From contig JAVGVS010000461.1 of the NCBI GenBank assembly GCA_032718565.1, positions 235,068-299,067 on the forward strand: a DNA stretch of 64,000 bases, given 5' to 3'. The translations under genes and the position numbers were made by a program. Shown here one piece after another: positions 23,600 through 34,157 of the stretch. A model generated the notes under the pieces. The model was not told the DNA's origin and ran no database searches. It saw only the letters and a program-made list of their open reading frames with translations. The stretch's first letter is position 1. The number at the start of each line of letters is the position of its first letter. The stretch is from Distichodus sexfasciatus. Lineage: Eukaryota > Chordata > Actinopteri > Characiformes > Distichodontidae.

Positions 23600-24640
23600 T
23601 CTATTCCTTCGCCATCCTGGTATTGAGTGTTTCCTCCTGTAGAAGCTCTTCTATTTCACTGTTTTTTTTAAAGAAAATCATGAAATGATTTCCAGATTCC
23701 TCATACGGGTCCAATTTGCTGTTCAGCATATGAGTAATTGTTTCCACTGACATAGATTGTGCCATATTTTGGGTCCATGCTTTAATTATGGGACTTACTG
23801 TTTTCCTCAAACCAAACATTATAGTTTGTTTTTCCTGTAGAATGGGAAAATCAATTAGTTAATATTCTGTGGTCTCAGGTTAAGACTTGCTGGATATACG
23901 TATATGTAACAGTACCAACTGAGGATCTAATTGAATATTCACGTCCAAAATGGTTGTAATTGTCTTAAACACTTCCCTCCAAAACCTACTGTAATGTTCC
24001 TGTACCTGCACTGCATTTAAAGCATGTGTCTGGTATGTTACTATTATATTTATTTAATTCTACCTATTTTATTGAATTTTAGCTAATGATTAACTGTTAG
24101 TTTATATTGAAGTGCTTTAAATTATAATTTTGGCTGCAGGGTCTGGGGCCCAGTGCACAGGCTGTGCTCCAACTGCCAGCTGGAATATCCTCTTTTAACT
24201 CTGCCCTCCATGCTTCAAGCTTAGATAATGATGTTTCCATAGATTCTGATAAAAGCCAGTTATATATAGTTGAAATTAACCCCATACTATTGCACTCTTT
24301 TGGTATTAAGTTCTTCTACGGTGAAAGTGCTGGGATTTTCACTAATAGCTCATGCACAGAAGAAATAAAGTTCCTGAGTTGTATGTATTTAGAGAAACAC
24401 AGGTCTGAGATTTTGGTCAAAACCTTGCCCATGCCTGGAATCGTCTTAACATCTGGAAGCAAATAATCAAAGATAAGCATTTGTATAAGATTCCATATAC
24501 ATCTCGCAATAGAGGTTACCAGTATTTTAAAATGTTTATATAATTCAATTTGATAGCCATCAGCACTGCTGTCTTTCCAGCATTCAGTAATTTGTAGCAG
24601 TTGAGAAGAAGTGATATGTATATATATTTATATATATATA
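23600..24640 (-). mobile_element. L1-like LINE ORF2, 3' part (dead)
   Basis: The 23601-23819 minus frame (IIKAWTQNMAQSMSVETITH...LNSKLDPYEES) resembles the very C-terminus of fish L1-clade ORF2. Upstream, broken frames at 24170-24600 give DGYQIELYKHF, like the RT 'GPDGFP.EFYK.F' motif. Stops and shifts are frequent. The 5' half of the same element appears at 27480-28550; about 2.8 kb of unrelated sequence lies between. Confidence 0.5.
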
Positions 24641-25574
24641 TATATTATATATATTTTATTATTATTTATATTGATCTCCTGCCTGTATGTTCTCGAGTTT
24701 GTGTGTTTGTGGGCATGGCCTGAGCGATGACGTGGGTATGCTTCCGTGCAAATTTTCAAACCTTCTCTTAGATGGCCGGAAGTAAGTTGGTCTCTTTGCT
24801 ATCCATTGAATAATAAAAACAGGTTAAAAGTGAAATCAAAAATATGAATAAGCTGTTGATTTGTTATATTTAATGCCCCACGCATCTTGCGTAAGTCCAA
24901 GGAGGATTTGAGTTTGCTCGTTTATGTTTTGATTATGCATTCCCTCAACAGTAGCATACTAGCTTATTAGTGTGTAAAGTTGGCCTGAAAGGGAGACGCC
25001 GCCGTACCTCGCTCATACTGTGCGTTTGCTCTTTTACCAGGAGAGCCAGATTTTGGAAGACGCTCCACACACACACACACACAGCTCATGTGTTATTTTG
25101 TTGTTTCAGGTATGGAGAAGCTTATTTGCTTAAATTCTATTACATTATTGGAATTGTTTTTCGTGCATTGAAACTTGGTTGAATGGGTTTTTGTATTTTT
25201 GCCTGGCGAAATTGGTTAAATATGTATTAGTAAAATATGGATTTATTAAATGTGTACTTAGTTATAATGATGTATGGATATTTATATATCTTTATATATA
25301 GGTATTTGCATATATGCTTCATATATATAAGAGTTCAAATTTATGTTTTAAGGATCAGTTCCTTGTGTTTTTTGTATTTTCACCAACTAGATTGGTTTTA
25401 TTGAAATGTCTTGTTATAAAGCAAAAAAAAGCTTCTCTTACATGGCTGGAGGAGAGCCAGTTTTTGGAAGACGCTCCACACACAAGATTCCTGACAAATA
25501 AAGAATCTTGAAGCATCGCATGTTGAATTGAGTACTCTCATCTCAGAGCTGGCGAATCAGATTGGTCAATCTAT
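24625..25574. repeat. (TA)n and direct-repeat modules, gene-free
   Basis: A TA-rich run at about 24622-24670 marks the break in the L1. From 25030 on, modules recur. 'ggagagccagattttggaag' followed by 'acgctccacacacac' occurs at ~25041 and, less perfectly, at ~25450, and again at ~27237. A longer block (25255-25490) is repeated at 27047-27290. AATAAAGAATCTTG at 25497 looks like a polyadenylation context. Confidence 0.55.
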
Positions 25575-26040
25575 TGCAGCACAACTACAGTGTGACAAGA
25601 GGGGTGGTGAGCCAATGTTGGCTGAGACTCCTGAGTCAGAGCAAGTTGAATTTGTCTGGGGTGAGGCTTGTCATGCAGTCAGATGTTAAAGAGCCACCAG
25701 TTTTCAGGGGTGACCGCAGCGATAAATGCTCTGTCCATGAGTGGTAGAAATGGTAGACATATCTAGCGAAAAGTAACTCACCAACATGCCAGCAGTCGCA
25801 AGAGATATTAACTAGGCTAACGGTGAAGGCTAAGAATGTAGTTAAGGTTACACTGCGTCACAACCCATCACTTAACCATACCCAACTGTGGCACTGATTT
25901 TTTACATCCTGAAACAGCGCTTTGGTGACTTGACTTACTCCTCTATGCCAATGGCAGACTTGTACAATACCAAACCGTTACCACATGAGGGAGTGATGGA
26001 ATACTAGCTTCGATTGTGTGAGGGCAGTGCAGCTCGCGTT
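25575..26040 (+). mobile_element. LTR-retrotransposon gag remnant
   Basis: Broken frames read KEPPVFRGDRSDKCSVHEW (about 25687-25745), then frameshifted pieces such as QQSQEI, LTVKAKNVVKVTLR and YSSMPMADLYNTKPL. The 'PPVF.GD..DK..V.EW' opening and the 'FGDLTYSSMP' region resemble capsid-type gag of fish Gypsy-like elements. Several frameshifts make it non-functional. Assignment is from motif memory. Confidence 0.45.
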
Positions 26041-26442
26041 GCCTCACTAGCCTCGAACTCCAAAGATTCTTCGCACGCAACACGTATTCAAAAAAGAGTC
26101 CTGAGTCCACTATTTTTCTTCCGTTGTCTTTCTTTACTACAGCTTGGGTTTTACAGGCAAAGGATGAATTCTTAGGACTACAAAGAGACTTTACGTGACG
26201 GTCAAAAGACTGTAACGCTCCTGAGTTCTCAGCTTTAACACAATTCTAGTTTTCGTACGTTCTCACATCTTTATATATATTTCAGGATCCAATCAGATTA
26301 CGACACGTAAGGAACGTATTACTTCTATTGTTACGTAACAGTACAGAAAGTTTATATAGAAAATTCCAGAAATCAGCTAACTTTTACTACAAATAGTCAT
26401 GAAATATTAAATATCAAATATTCAAACATTTATGCACACAAA
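26041..26442. other. Gene-free stretch
   Basis: No recognisable coding or repeat feature. Probably decayed retroelement interior. Confidence 0.4.
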
Positions 26443-26691
26443 ATGGCTCTAACAACCTCACAACCCTCGCCTTCAGCGACAGTCTCACAAAATAGCCCTC
26501 AGCTGTCACCCACAGCAGCTCCATTCATTCCAATCTCAACAGATGCTGTCACACCACCTCTCTCCCAGGCACCAACATTCCCCCATTCGCATCAGCTCAT
26601 ACAGTCCCCAACATCACTTGTAACAACTCAGACTGGTGCGGAGTCAGTTCGTAGCCAGCCAGCTCTGACCACCGCATCAACTTTTGCATAG
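26443..26691 (+). other. Ser/Thr/Pro/Gln-rich ORF of unknown origin
   Basis: An 82-codon frame rich in S, T, P and Q, with no domain I recognise. Low-complexity composition like this is common in the linker of retroelement gag proteins. The context (gag remnant upstream, LTR-like sequence downstream) fits that, but it is inference. Confidence 0.3.
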
Positions 26692-27045
26692 CATTAGGTT
26701 TCCTAGGTTAGTTTAGATGGTGTTCCCCTTATCTGTTCCTGTTCTTGTCTTCCCCTAGCTCTGGTTCCGGTCCCCTCTGTTGTTCCTGTTCCTGGTCCCT
26801 GTGCCGATCCTGGTTCCCCGTAGATTCCGTCCTGGTTCCCCGTCTGGTTCCTGTTCCCATCTCCGAGTTAGCCATAGGGTTTTGTGTAGTGAATGTGTTA
26901 GCCTGTGTCTGCGTCTCTGTCTTGTGTGCCTGTTTCTCTGCCTGGCCCCTCCTGATCCCCTTCCCTCCACTTTTGCACAATAATACATGGGAAAAATGAA
27001 ACCCTTCTGCGACTTGCGTCCGCTCCTTCCCTGAAACGTGACAGA
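26692..27045 (+). mobile_element. LTR-like 3' end
   Basis: A pyrimidine-rich tract with repeated CTGTTCC/TGGTTCC words leads to 'cacttttgcacaataataca' and finally 'gacttgcgtccgctcc...ctgaaacgtgaca'. That resembles the R-U5 end of fish LTRs. No paired LTR or target duplication is visible. Overlapping Arg/Gly- and Ser/Pro-rich frames here are composition artefacts. Confidence 0.35.
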
Positions 27046-27479
27046 CGCATGGATATTTCTATATCTTTATATATAGATATTTGCATATTATATTGTATAT
27101 GTTTCATATATTGTATATGAGTTCAAATTTATGTTTTAAGCATCAGTTCCTTTTTTTTTGTACTTTCACTAACTACATTGGTTTTATTGAAATGTCTTGT
27201 TATAAAGCAAAAAAAAGCTTCTCTTACGTGGCCAGAGGAGAGCCAGATTTTGGAAGACGCTTCACACACACACAGCTCATGTGTTATTTTGTTGTTTCAG
27301 TAAAAGTTTTGAGACCCAGCACAGTGTCCACCCCTGTTATTGAACGCCAGAACACAACGCAGCAGAGAAACTTTGGCGTAACATATTCAGACAGGTTACA
27401 CACCTTTGGCTTCTGAAATCTCAACTATGCTTAGCTGCTTATACCAGTGCTTAGCTGCAACTTATGCTTAGCTGCTTAA
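27046..27479. repeat. Second copy of the 25.26-25.49 kb module plus short repeats
   Basis: 27047-27290 repeats 25255-25490 closely, from 'tggatatttctatatcttta' through 'gttataaagcaaaaaaaagc' to 'gccagattttggaagacgct'. It then ends with the 'agctcatgtgttattttgtt' block found at 25083. A trailing cluster of ATGCTTAGCTGCTTA words lies at 27427-27480. Confidence 0.6.
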
Positions 27480-28550
27480 GTTTTCTTGTTTTCCTCAGAC
27501 ACCTCGAGAATGATAAGTTTGTCTAGAAAATCTTCATGAATGTTTGCACTAATGTTATACTCTGACCTATAGAGATTTTCACAAAGAGATTTAAATTCTG
27601 TATTAATTGATTTTTAGTGGATCATCTATTGTATTACCATTTGAATCTTTAAGTTATTGCTTTTCTGTTTGTTGTTGTTTGATGCACTGTGCTAACAGCC
27701 TTCCTGATTTCTCTCCTTGATCATTGTAGATCTGCTTGAGTCTCACCAGATTTGCAGCTGCCTTATTGGCTGATATTTTGTTATATTGGATTTTGAGTGA
27801 TAATAATTGTTTGGAGGATGCAAGTTTATTGTGTTCTTCCTAGGAATTGTCATTCTCAAGTTGTTTAGTTTTGGATTGCAAATTTCTAAGTACTTTTTGT
27901 GTTTATTTTGGATTTTTATTTGTATAGTTTATGTGTATAGTGTATTATGGCAGAGCTCTGATATGTGTTGACTCAAGAAACTCAAGAAATGTAGAATCCT
28001 ACATGCATTTTACCTGAAATGTCCAATTAGAGTATTGTCGTATTAAGTTTAGCTGCACAAATACCATGGATATAGCTGCATGGTCTGAAATAACTATACC
28101 ATGCAACTTCTAATATTAGCAAGGAGCTCTCAGGAAATCAAAAAATAATCAATTCTTTAATAAATTTTGTACGTACTAGAGTAACAGGAAAATTCTTTCT
28201 TTGATTGGTTTAGATGTCTCCATATATCCATTAAATTCAGTTCTTTCATGAAGTAATTTGATATTCTCCTTCATCTTGTATGAGTGTCATCAAATCCAAA
28301 GTTTCTATCTGTAGTTGGATCCAGAACACAATTAGAACCCCCAGTAGTTATGTACTTGCCTGACATTGTTGGGATTTTCAGAAATAAATCATTGTAAAAA
28401 CTAGCATCATGATTATTATGTCCATATGCATTAATCAAATGTAACTGTGTAGAAAGAAAAAAACCTTGTATAATTAAAAATCTCCCATTGGGCTCCTCAG
28501 ATACTGTAGTGGAATAGATGTGTGTATCAACATCACTACACCCCTAGAAC
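27480..28550 (-). mobile_element. L1-like LINE ORF2, 5' part (dead)
   Basis: On the minus strand the endonuclease region is still visible near 28280-28440 (NAYGHNNHDASFYNDLF, later GGSNCVLDPTTDRNFGF). The EN-RT linker follows at about 27620-27880 (NLVRLKQIYNDQGEKSGRLL). These match L1-clade landmarks. All frames are broken. Same orientation and order as the 3' part at 23600-24640. Confidence 0.5.
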
Positions 28551-28554
28551 TGCT

Positions 28555-29389
28555 GGGGCCTGTTTCAGAAAGAAGTTTTAGGAAACTCAGGGTTTAAACC
28601 TGACCTCCGGGTTGACTACCTCGGAGCTGTCAAACTCTTTTGACAGTTTTCGGTTTCAGAACAGGTGATAACATTTAGTTCACGCAACTCTGAGTTTAGT
28701 TAACTCTGAGTAGAGCGTGTGTACGTGGACATAAAAAGGCATCATTAATGGAACACAGATAAAACAGTTCAAGACTCACGGTGGAGCTTTTAATGAGTGC
28801 ATGTTCAGATCACGAGCATATATATATGTATGTTAAAAAAAGGCAATACCGCGACAGCCGCTAAGAAACATCCGAAAAATTAGGAGCGTGGCAGAAAAAT
28901 GACGACCGAATGAATGCGTTAGTACTGATGAGAAAGATTGGCATCATTCTTTATTCAAGAAGTGTTACTAATATTCTTATACCACTTTATCTCTCTATCT
29001 CTCTCTCTCTCTCAAACTGGACCCAACAGAAATTAAGTGTAATTGTCAGAAATTAAAAATGGTATAAAAATATAGTCCAAACAAGTAGATATAATTTCTT
29101 TACAAACCATTGGGAGGTTTTGAAGGCTCTTACTGTAGCATCAAGAAGCAACCATGTCTCCATCTTAACACTGTCAGCATGTAATATTATCTACAATAAC
29201 ACTACCGAAATTTCTTTCCAAGTGTCCAAATTTGTGCCTATCCGATATGTTCACAACTTGCCTCCAATAGTCATTAGGAAAAAGGCAGAAGCCAGAAGAA
29301 CAGGTGAGGGTCCGCCACCAGCACCCCTTATAGAGGCTGAAGAGATGGCCCTCAGACAAGGCATTGGTCGATCAGTAAAGTTAAAGTAA
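28555..29389 (+). mobile_element. Harbinger element, left end with Myb-like ORF fragment
   Basis: GGGGCCTGTTTCAGAAAGAA with 'aactcagggtttaaacctga' is a typical fish Harbinger terminal repeat. The frame at 29120-29389 ends RKKAEARRTGEGPPPAPLIE then AEEMALRQGIGR. It resembles the linker region of the Myb/SANT-like accessory protein that fish Harbingers encode beside the transposase ('GGGPPPPPLTEAEELAL...GRPV..GIPGG'). The matching continuation AEGIPGGSSLDPATPR occurs at about 33187-33230, on the far side of a LINE insertion. Confidence 0.6.
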
Positions 29390-29440
29390 ACTGTGTCATC
29401 TCTGCTATATATTGTACAAGTATACAGAGAGGTGAGACGA
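29385..29440 (-). mobile_element. LINE family A tail, inverted, part 1
   Basis: TTAAAGTAAACTGTGTCATC and TCTGCTATATATTGTACAAG then GAGACGAC are the complement of the LINE-A 3' tail. The tail continues at 33082-33186, so the plus-strand LINE at 29441-33081 was inserted into it. Confidence 0.7.
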
Positions 29441-32400
29441 CAATTCTCATCTGAGACGGCAATTCTTCCGGCGGCGCCACGAGCAGGCAGTGGCTAAAAG
29501 AGCTCCAGGGAATTCAGTGTTTTTATACTGATTCTCGTCCATTTTATCTACTTTCCGTTTTGTTTGTGATCAAGTATGATGCGTATCACCTACAACAGAC
29601 ACACCCTGCTCGAAATTGGAAGAAAATGCACAATTCCTCCGCCAAATCTGCCGTCGGAGACGCTACGGAGCCTGGGCGAGGCAACGAGGCGCAGCTGGCC
29701 AAAACGGAAGCGCTGTTCCCGGAAACAGAAGCGGGGCAAGCGTGCAGGCTTTAGCACGAGGCTAAAAGCTAACAAGCAATCAAGCCAGCATGAGATAAAG
29801 AACTGCTGTGTTTTTATCTTCACGGAAACGTGGCTGAACGCGGACATTGCGGACTCGGCTATCCAGCTAAATGGGCTAGCATGCTATCGGGCCAACAGAG
29901 AAGCCTCTTTGTCCGGTAAGAGCTGCGGAGGCGGTTTGTGCGTCTACATTAACAAACTCTGGTGCACGAACTCCGCTGAAGTGAGTCGCCACTGCTCACC
30001 ACAGATAGAGTTTCTCGTCATAAAGTGCCGCCCGTTCTACCTGCCAAGAGAATTCTCCATGGTGCTAATCGTAGCCGTGTACCTGCCGCCTAGCGCTAAT
30101 GCTAACCTGGTGCTAGCCGAACTGTATGAGGCTATCAACAAGCTCCAGACCGCGCACCCGGACGGATTTCTCATCATTGCCGGCGACTTCAACCACGGGA
30201 ACCTGAAGTCAGTTCTCTCCAAATTCCATCAACATGTGGACTTTGCTACGAGGGGGGAGAACTACCTGGATAAAGTTTACACCAACGTGCGTGGTGCCTA
30301 CAAAGCAGCAGTGCGCCCACACATCGGCTCTTCAGACCACGCTACAGTGATGCTGCTGCCCCCATACTCATCGCTGCTGAAACACACAAGACCTGCCAGG
30401 AAGACCATCAGAGTCTGGCCCAGTGGAGCTGTCTCAGCACTCCAGGACTGTTTTGAGTGTACGGACTGGAATGTTTTTAAAGAGGCGGCGACGTACGATG
30501 GCTGCATCAACCTGGACGAGTTTGCAGAATCTGTGACTTGCTACATCTCCAAGTGCATAGAGGATGTTACCATCCTGAAGAACATCACCAATAGAGCCAA
30601 TGAGAAGCCCTGGTTCACAGCACAGGTGCGTGCGCTGCTGAGAGAGAGAGATGCTGCTTTCCGGTCCGGGAGTAAAGCTGCCCTCAGAACAGCCAGGGCT
30701 AACCTCTCTCGCTCTATCCGTCAAGCAAAGCGAGCGCACGCAAAAAAGATCCAGAACCATTTCAACGACACAAAAGACTCTTGCAGGCTATGGCAGGGCA
30801 TCCAGGCTGTCACCCAATACAAGCCAGCACCAAGCAGCTGTGAGGGGGATGCCACACTCCCTGAGGAACTGAACAAGTTCTACGCACGGTTTGATGCACT
30901 GAACAACACGCAGACGACGAAAGCAACGCCTCCCATCACCGACCAGACCATCTCTCTGCCTGCAGCTGACGTGAGGAGAACCTTCGCCAAGGTCAACCCA
31001 CGAAAAGCTGCCGGTCCAGACAACATTCCAGGCCGTGTGCTGAGAGACTGCGCTGACCAGCTAGCCGAGGTGTTCACGGACATCTTCAACACTTCACTGA
31101 GCCAGATGATCGTCCCAGCGTGCTTCAAGTCCACCACCATCATCCCAGTTCCAAAGAAATCTTCAGTTTCCTGCCTGAATGACTACCGGCCCATCGCTCT
31201 GACCCCCATCACCATGAAGTGCCTTGAGAGACTTGTCATGGCACAGGTGAAAGGCAACCTCCCCCACTCACTGGACCCTCTGCAGTTTGCCTATCGCACA
31301 AACAGGTCAACTGAGGATGCGATATCCACTGCACTTCACCTTTCCCTCTCACACTTGGACAATAAAGACTCTTATGTTAGATTGTTGTTCATAGACTTTA
31401 GTTCAGCATTCAACACCATCATCCCCCAAAGACTGTGTATGAAACTGAGCAAGCTGGGACTGAGCACCTCACTCTGTAACTGGATTCTGGATTTCCTGTC
31501 AGTGAGACCTCAGTCCGTCCGAATCGGCGACAACATTTCCAGCACCATCAGGCTGAGTACCGGAGCTCCTCAGGGCTGCGTTCTCAGTCCACTTTTGTTC
31601 ACACTCCTTACTCATGACTGCACCGCCCTGCACAGCTCAAACCACATCATCAAATTCGCCGATGACACGACCGTGGTGGGGCTCATCAGCAACAACGATG
31701 AGTCGGCGTATAGAGATGAGGTTCAGCAGCTGGCTGCCTGGTGCAGTGAGAACAACCTGTCGCTGAATGTGGACAAAACAAAGGAAATGATCGTCGACTT
31801 CAGGAGAACTCACTCCACCCACACACCACTCAGCATCCACGGCTCCACGGTTGAGACTGTAAAAAACACCAAGTTCCTGGGAGTTCACATCTCAGACGAT
31901 CTCACCTGGACCACCAACACCACCTCCATCACCAAAAAGGCCCAGCAGCGTCTCCACTTCCTGAGACGGCTGAAGCAAGCCAACCTGCCCCCTCCCACCC
32001 TCACCGCATTCTACAGGGGCACCATAGAGAGCGTCCTGACCAGCTGCATCTCTGCCTGGTTCAGTAACAGTGCTGTTGCCGATATCAGGCGGCTTCAAAG
32101 GGTCGTCAAAACAGCTGGCAACATCATCGGAGCGTCTCTTCCGCCGCTGCAGTACATCTTCTATAAGCGCTGCATCAGAAGGGCCTCCTGCATCGTGCTC
32201 GACCCCTCACACCCTTCACACAGACTGTTCACACTCCTTCCATCTGGCAGACGCTTTCGCAGCATCAGGTCTCGATCCTCCAGGATGCGTGATAGCTTCT
32301 TCCCACAAGCCATCAGACTCTTGAACTCACTCCCTGCCATCACACTTCCCCCGACACACACACCTGGACTGTGAAGAAACTGTTTCTGTTGCACCACTGC

Positions 32401-33081
32401 ACTTTACTTTACACACCACCGTCACTTTGATGCACAATAACTACTGTTATGATACTGCACTGCTGCCACTTATTTGCAGAAACATTATACGCTGCTGTAC
32501 AAATGTTTGCACATACACTGAAACATTGTACACATAAATAGCTGAATATAGTATCTGTCATATTATAAGCTTCTACCTCCTGCACATCCAATGTAAAATG
32601 TCAATCTGCACCTGTTTAAATGTTTGCATATTTGCACATATACTGAACATTTTACTTGAAAATAGTCCGGATATAGTATCTGTCTATTATAACTCTACCT
32701 CTTGCACATTCAGTGTAAATGTCAATTTCAACCTGTTAAGAATACTGCATCCTGACTTGACAAACATTTTTACCTCTATGTCTATTTCTAGCCTCTAATT
32801 ATATATATATTAAAAACAAAATCCCTGTCTAGTTTAAAATGTATATTGTATATTGTCTGGTTTAAAATGTATATTGTTTAATGTATATTTTAGTATTTCT
32901 ACTTATTTATTGTCTATCCCATGTGCCTAGTCGGTGCCACTGCCTATTTATTCTCTGTTCTGCTGTTCTTTGTTTGTTTGCACTGGAAATAACCTGGAGC
33001 CACGTCGTCTCGTCTCTCTATGTATCTGTACAGTATATAGCAGAAATGACAATAAAGGTGACTTTGACTTTTGACTTTTGA
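29441..33081 (+). mobile_element. LINE family A, nearly full-length (CR1/L2 group)
   Basis: The element runs from a GC-rich 5' UTR ('cggcggcgccacgagcaggc', also seen at ~49010 in an inverted copy) through one long ORF to a 3' UTR ending in TTTGACTTTTGAC repeats. The 3' UTR has the conserved GGAGCCACGTCGTCTCGTCT and ATGACAATAAAGG blocks. It lies inside an older inverted LINE-A tail. No clear target duplication beyond a shared GAC. At least eight other fragments of this family are in the window. No separate ORF1 is evident. Confidence 0.85.
29576..32374 (+). CDS. LINE-A ORF2: endonuclease-reverse transcriptase
   Basis: The 932-codon frame encodes the target-primed reverse-transcription enzyme of a CR1/L2-group LINE. 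Endonuclease landmarks are TETWL (~83-87), AGDFNH (~201-206) and SSDH (~251-254). RT landmarks are KAAGPDNIPG (~477), FIDFSSAFNTI (~605), GAPQGCVLSPLLF (~662), the catalytic FADD (~693-696) and TKFLGVHISDD, then the conserved C-terminal RRLQRVVKTAGNIIG region. Notably, the N-terminal endonuclease block with the Asn and Arg-Ser-Leu (NIRSL in the inverted copy near 48690) is missing; here KANKQSSQHEIKNCCVFIF follows directly. Nuclease activity is therefore doubtful although the frame is open. The ATG at 29576 or a downstream start is uncertain. Confidence 0.85.
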   Translation: MMRITYNRHTLLEIGRKCTIPPPNLPSETLRSLGEATRRSWPKRKRCSRKQKRGKRAGFSTRLKANKQSSQHEIKNCCVFIFTETWLNADIADSAIQLNGLACYRANREASLSGKSCGGGLCVYINKLWCTNSAEVSRHCSPQIEFLVIKCRPFYLPREFSMVLIVAVYLPPSANANLVLAELYEAINKLQTAHPDGFLIIAGDFNHGNLKSVLSKFHQHVDFATRGENYLDKVYTNVRGAYKAAVRPHIGSSDHATVMLLPPYSSLLKHTRPARKTIRVWPSGAVSALQDCFECTDWNVFKEAATYDGCINLDEFAESVTCYISKCIEDVTILKNITNRANEKPWFTAQVRALLRERDAAFRSGSKAALRTARANLSRSIRQAKRAHAKKIQNHFNDTKDSCRLWQGIQAVTQYKPAPSSCEGDATLPEELNKFYARFDALNNTQTTKATPPITDQTISLPAADVRRTFAKVNPRKAAGPDNIPGRVLRDCADQLAEVFTDIFNTSLSQMIVPACFKSTTIIPVPKKSSVSCLNDYRPIALTPITMKCLERLVMAQVKGNLPHSLDPLQFAYRTNRSTEDAISTALHLSLSHLDNKDSYVRLLFIDFSSAFNTIIPQRLCMKLSKLGLSTSLCNWILDFLSVRPQSVRIGDNISSTIRLSTGAPQGCVLSPLLFTLLTHDCTALHSSNHIIKFADDTTVVGLISNNDESAYRDEVQQLAAWCSENNLSLNVDKTKEMIVDFRRTHSTHTPLSIHGSTVETVKNTKFLGVHISDDLTWTTNTTSITKKAQQRLHFLRRLKQANLPPPTLTAFYRGTIESVLTSCISAWFSNSAVADIRRLQRVVKTAGNIIGASLPPLQYIFYKRCIRRASCIVLDPSHPSHRLFTLLPSGRRFRSIRSRSSRMRDSFFPQAIRLLNSLPAITLPPTHTPGL

Positions 33082-33186
33082 CATGGCTCCAGTTCTTACA
33101 GTGCAAAGAACAAGGATAAAGGAACAAATAAGGCAGTAAAATACATAAAAAATATATATAGAGACTATAAAATGTACACTTTTTAG
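33082..33186 (-). mobile_element. LINE family A tail, inverted, part 2
   Basis: ATGGCTCCAGTTCTTACAGTGC through 'aaagaacaaggataaaggaa' to 'aaatgtacactttttag' continues the inverted tail begun at 29385-29440. It matches the uninterrupted inverted tail at 58705-58923. Confidence 0.7.
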
Positions 33187-33526
33187 CTGAGGGTATCCCT
33201 GGAGGAAGCTCCTTGGATCCAGCCACTCCCAGAAAGTTATAATATAACAAAATCGTCATCTTATTGTACTTGCTGATGGGTTAATGTGTCTTATGGAGCC
33301 TTCTTTCATAACAGACATCCATGCAATTGTAAGTACTCTATTCTAGATTTTTCATTTTTTATTGTAAAAGACACCTTATCAGCTCCCACTGAAAGGGAAC
33401 TGCTGAGACACCTACTGAGGATAAAACTTGCACCTTTTCCCTCACAGAGCAATACTGGAAATTCCAATGGTGAACAAATCACAACTGCAGTTACCTCTGT
33501 AAAATTCTTCAACTTTGGCACATAAG
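33187..33526 (+). mobile_element. Harbinger remnant, right of LINE insertion
   Basis: GAGGGTATCCCTGGAGGAAG encodes EGIPGGSSLDPATPR, the expected continuation of the Myb-like ORF at 29120-29389. A 79-codon frame at 33286-33525 follows, with no clear motif. No right Harbinger TIR was found before the hAT element starts at 33527. Confidence 0.5.
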
Positions 33527-33590
33527 CAGAGGTGGACAGTAACTAAGTACATTTACTTGAGTACTGTACTCATGTAGGGTTTGTGAGTAT

Positions 33591-34157
33591 TGTCACGGCC
33601 ACACCGTCCTCTGCGGCCGTGCCACGTTCACGGTCCCCGGAGTTCTGAGTCTGGGAGGTAAGTCTTGGGGATCACGTTTCGGTGTCCTCCCTTCGTGTGT
33701 ATTAGATCACATTAGGTTTTGCGTAGCTGTGCACCGCCCCGGTCGTGGCCTTAGGTCGCGGCCTTAGTTTTGTTTTGATTGCTTTCAGCTGCGTGTGGTT
33801 CCCGGTTCATGGTTGGTTTATTACTTTATTAGCTCGTTTGGTTCTCATTATTTAAACCAGCCAGTCCAAGCCCTTGTTGAGTTCTCCTCCCTGCTGAAGA
33901 GTGGTGATTTTGGAGCAACACCACCTTGGACCTTTTTCTCTCTCATTTGGGATGTTCGCGGATCCGTTCAGATTTCCCCGGTAGGGATTTCGGAGTCCGC
34001 TCTTCAGGTCCATTTAGGAGAATCTCCCAAGGGGCTCGCGGATTAGGATACCACAGAACATCCAGTTTTTCGGTTTTCAGTATTTTTTCCCGGCTTGCTT
34101 TTTTTCTCATTTGGATTTACCTTTTTTCAGTGACTGTGTTTTCTGTTCTCATTTTTG
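33591..34157 (+). repeat. 5' LTR of the Gypsy element (shortened)
   Basis: Co-linear with 36319-37248 from TGTCACGGCCACACCGTCC to TTTTCTGTTCTCATTTTT, but lacking three blocks of the other LTR: ~130 bp after 'tagctgtgcacc', ~115 bp after 'cgttgagtt', and its last ~95 bp. Gag sequence follows directly, so the true LTR end and primer-binding site are deleted. Confidence 0.75.

Noticed and set aside
26729..27107. Arg/Gly/Gln-rich and Ser/Pro-rich overlapping frames
   Set aside because: Low-complexity TTCC/GGTTCC repeats in LTR-like sequence keep several frames open; none has a domain.
31637..32397. Minus-strand frames of ~70-85 codons inside the LINE-A ORF
   Set aside because: Shadows of the 932-codon RT frame; no independent motif.
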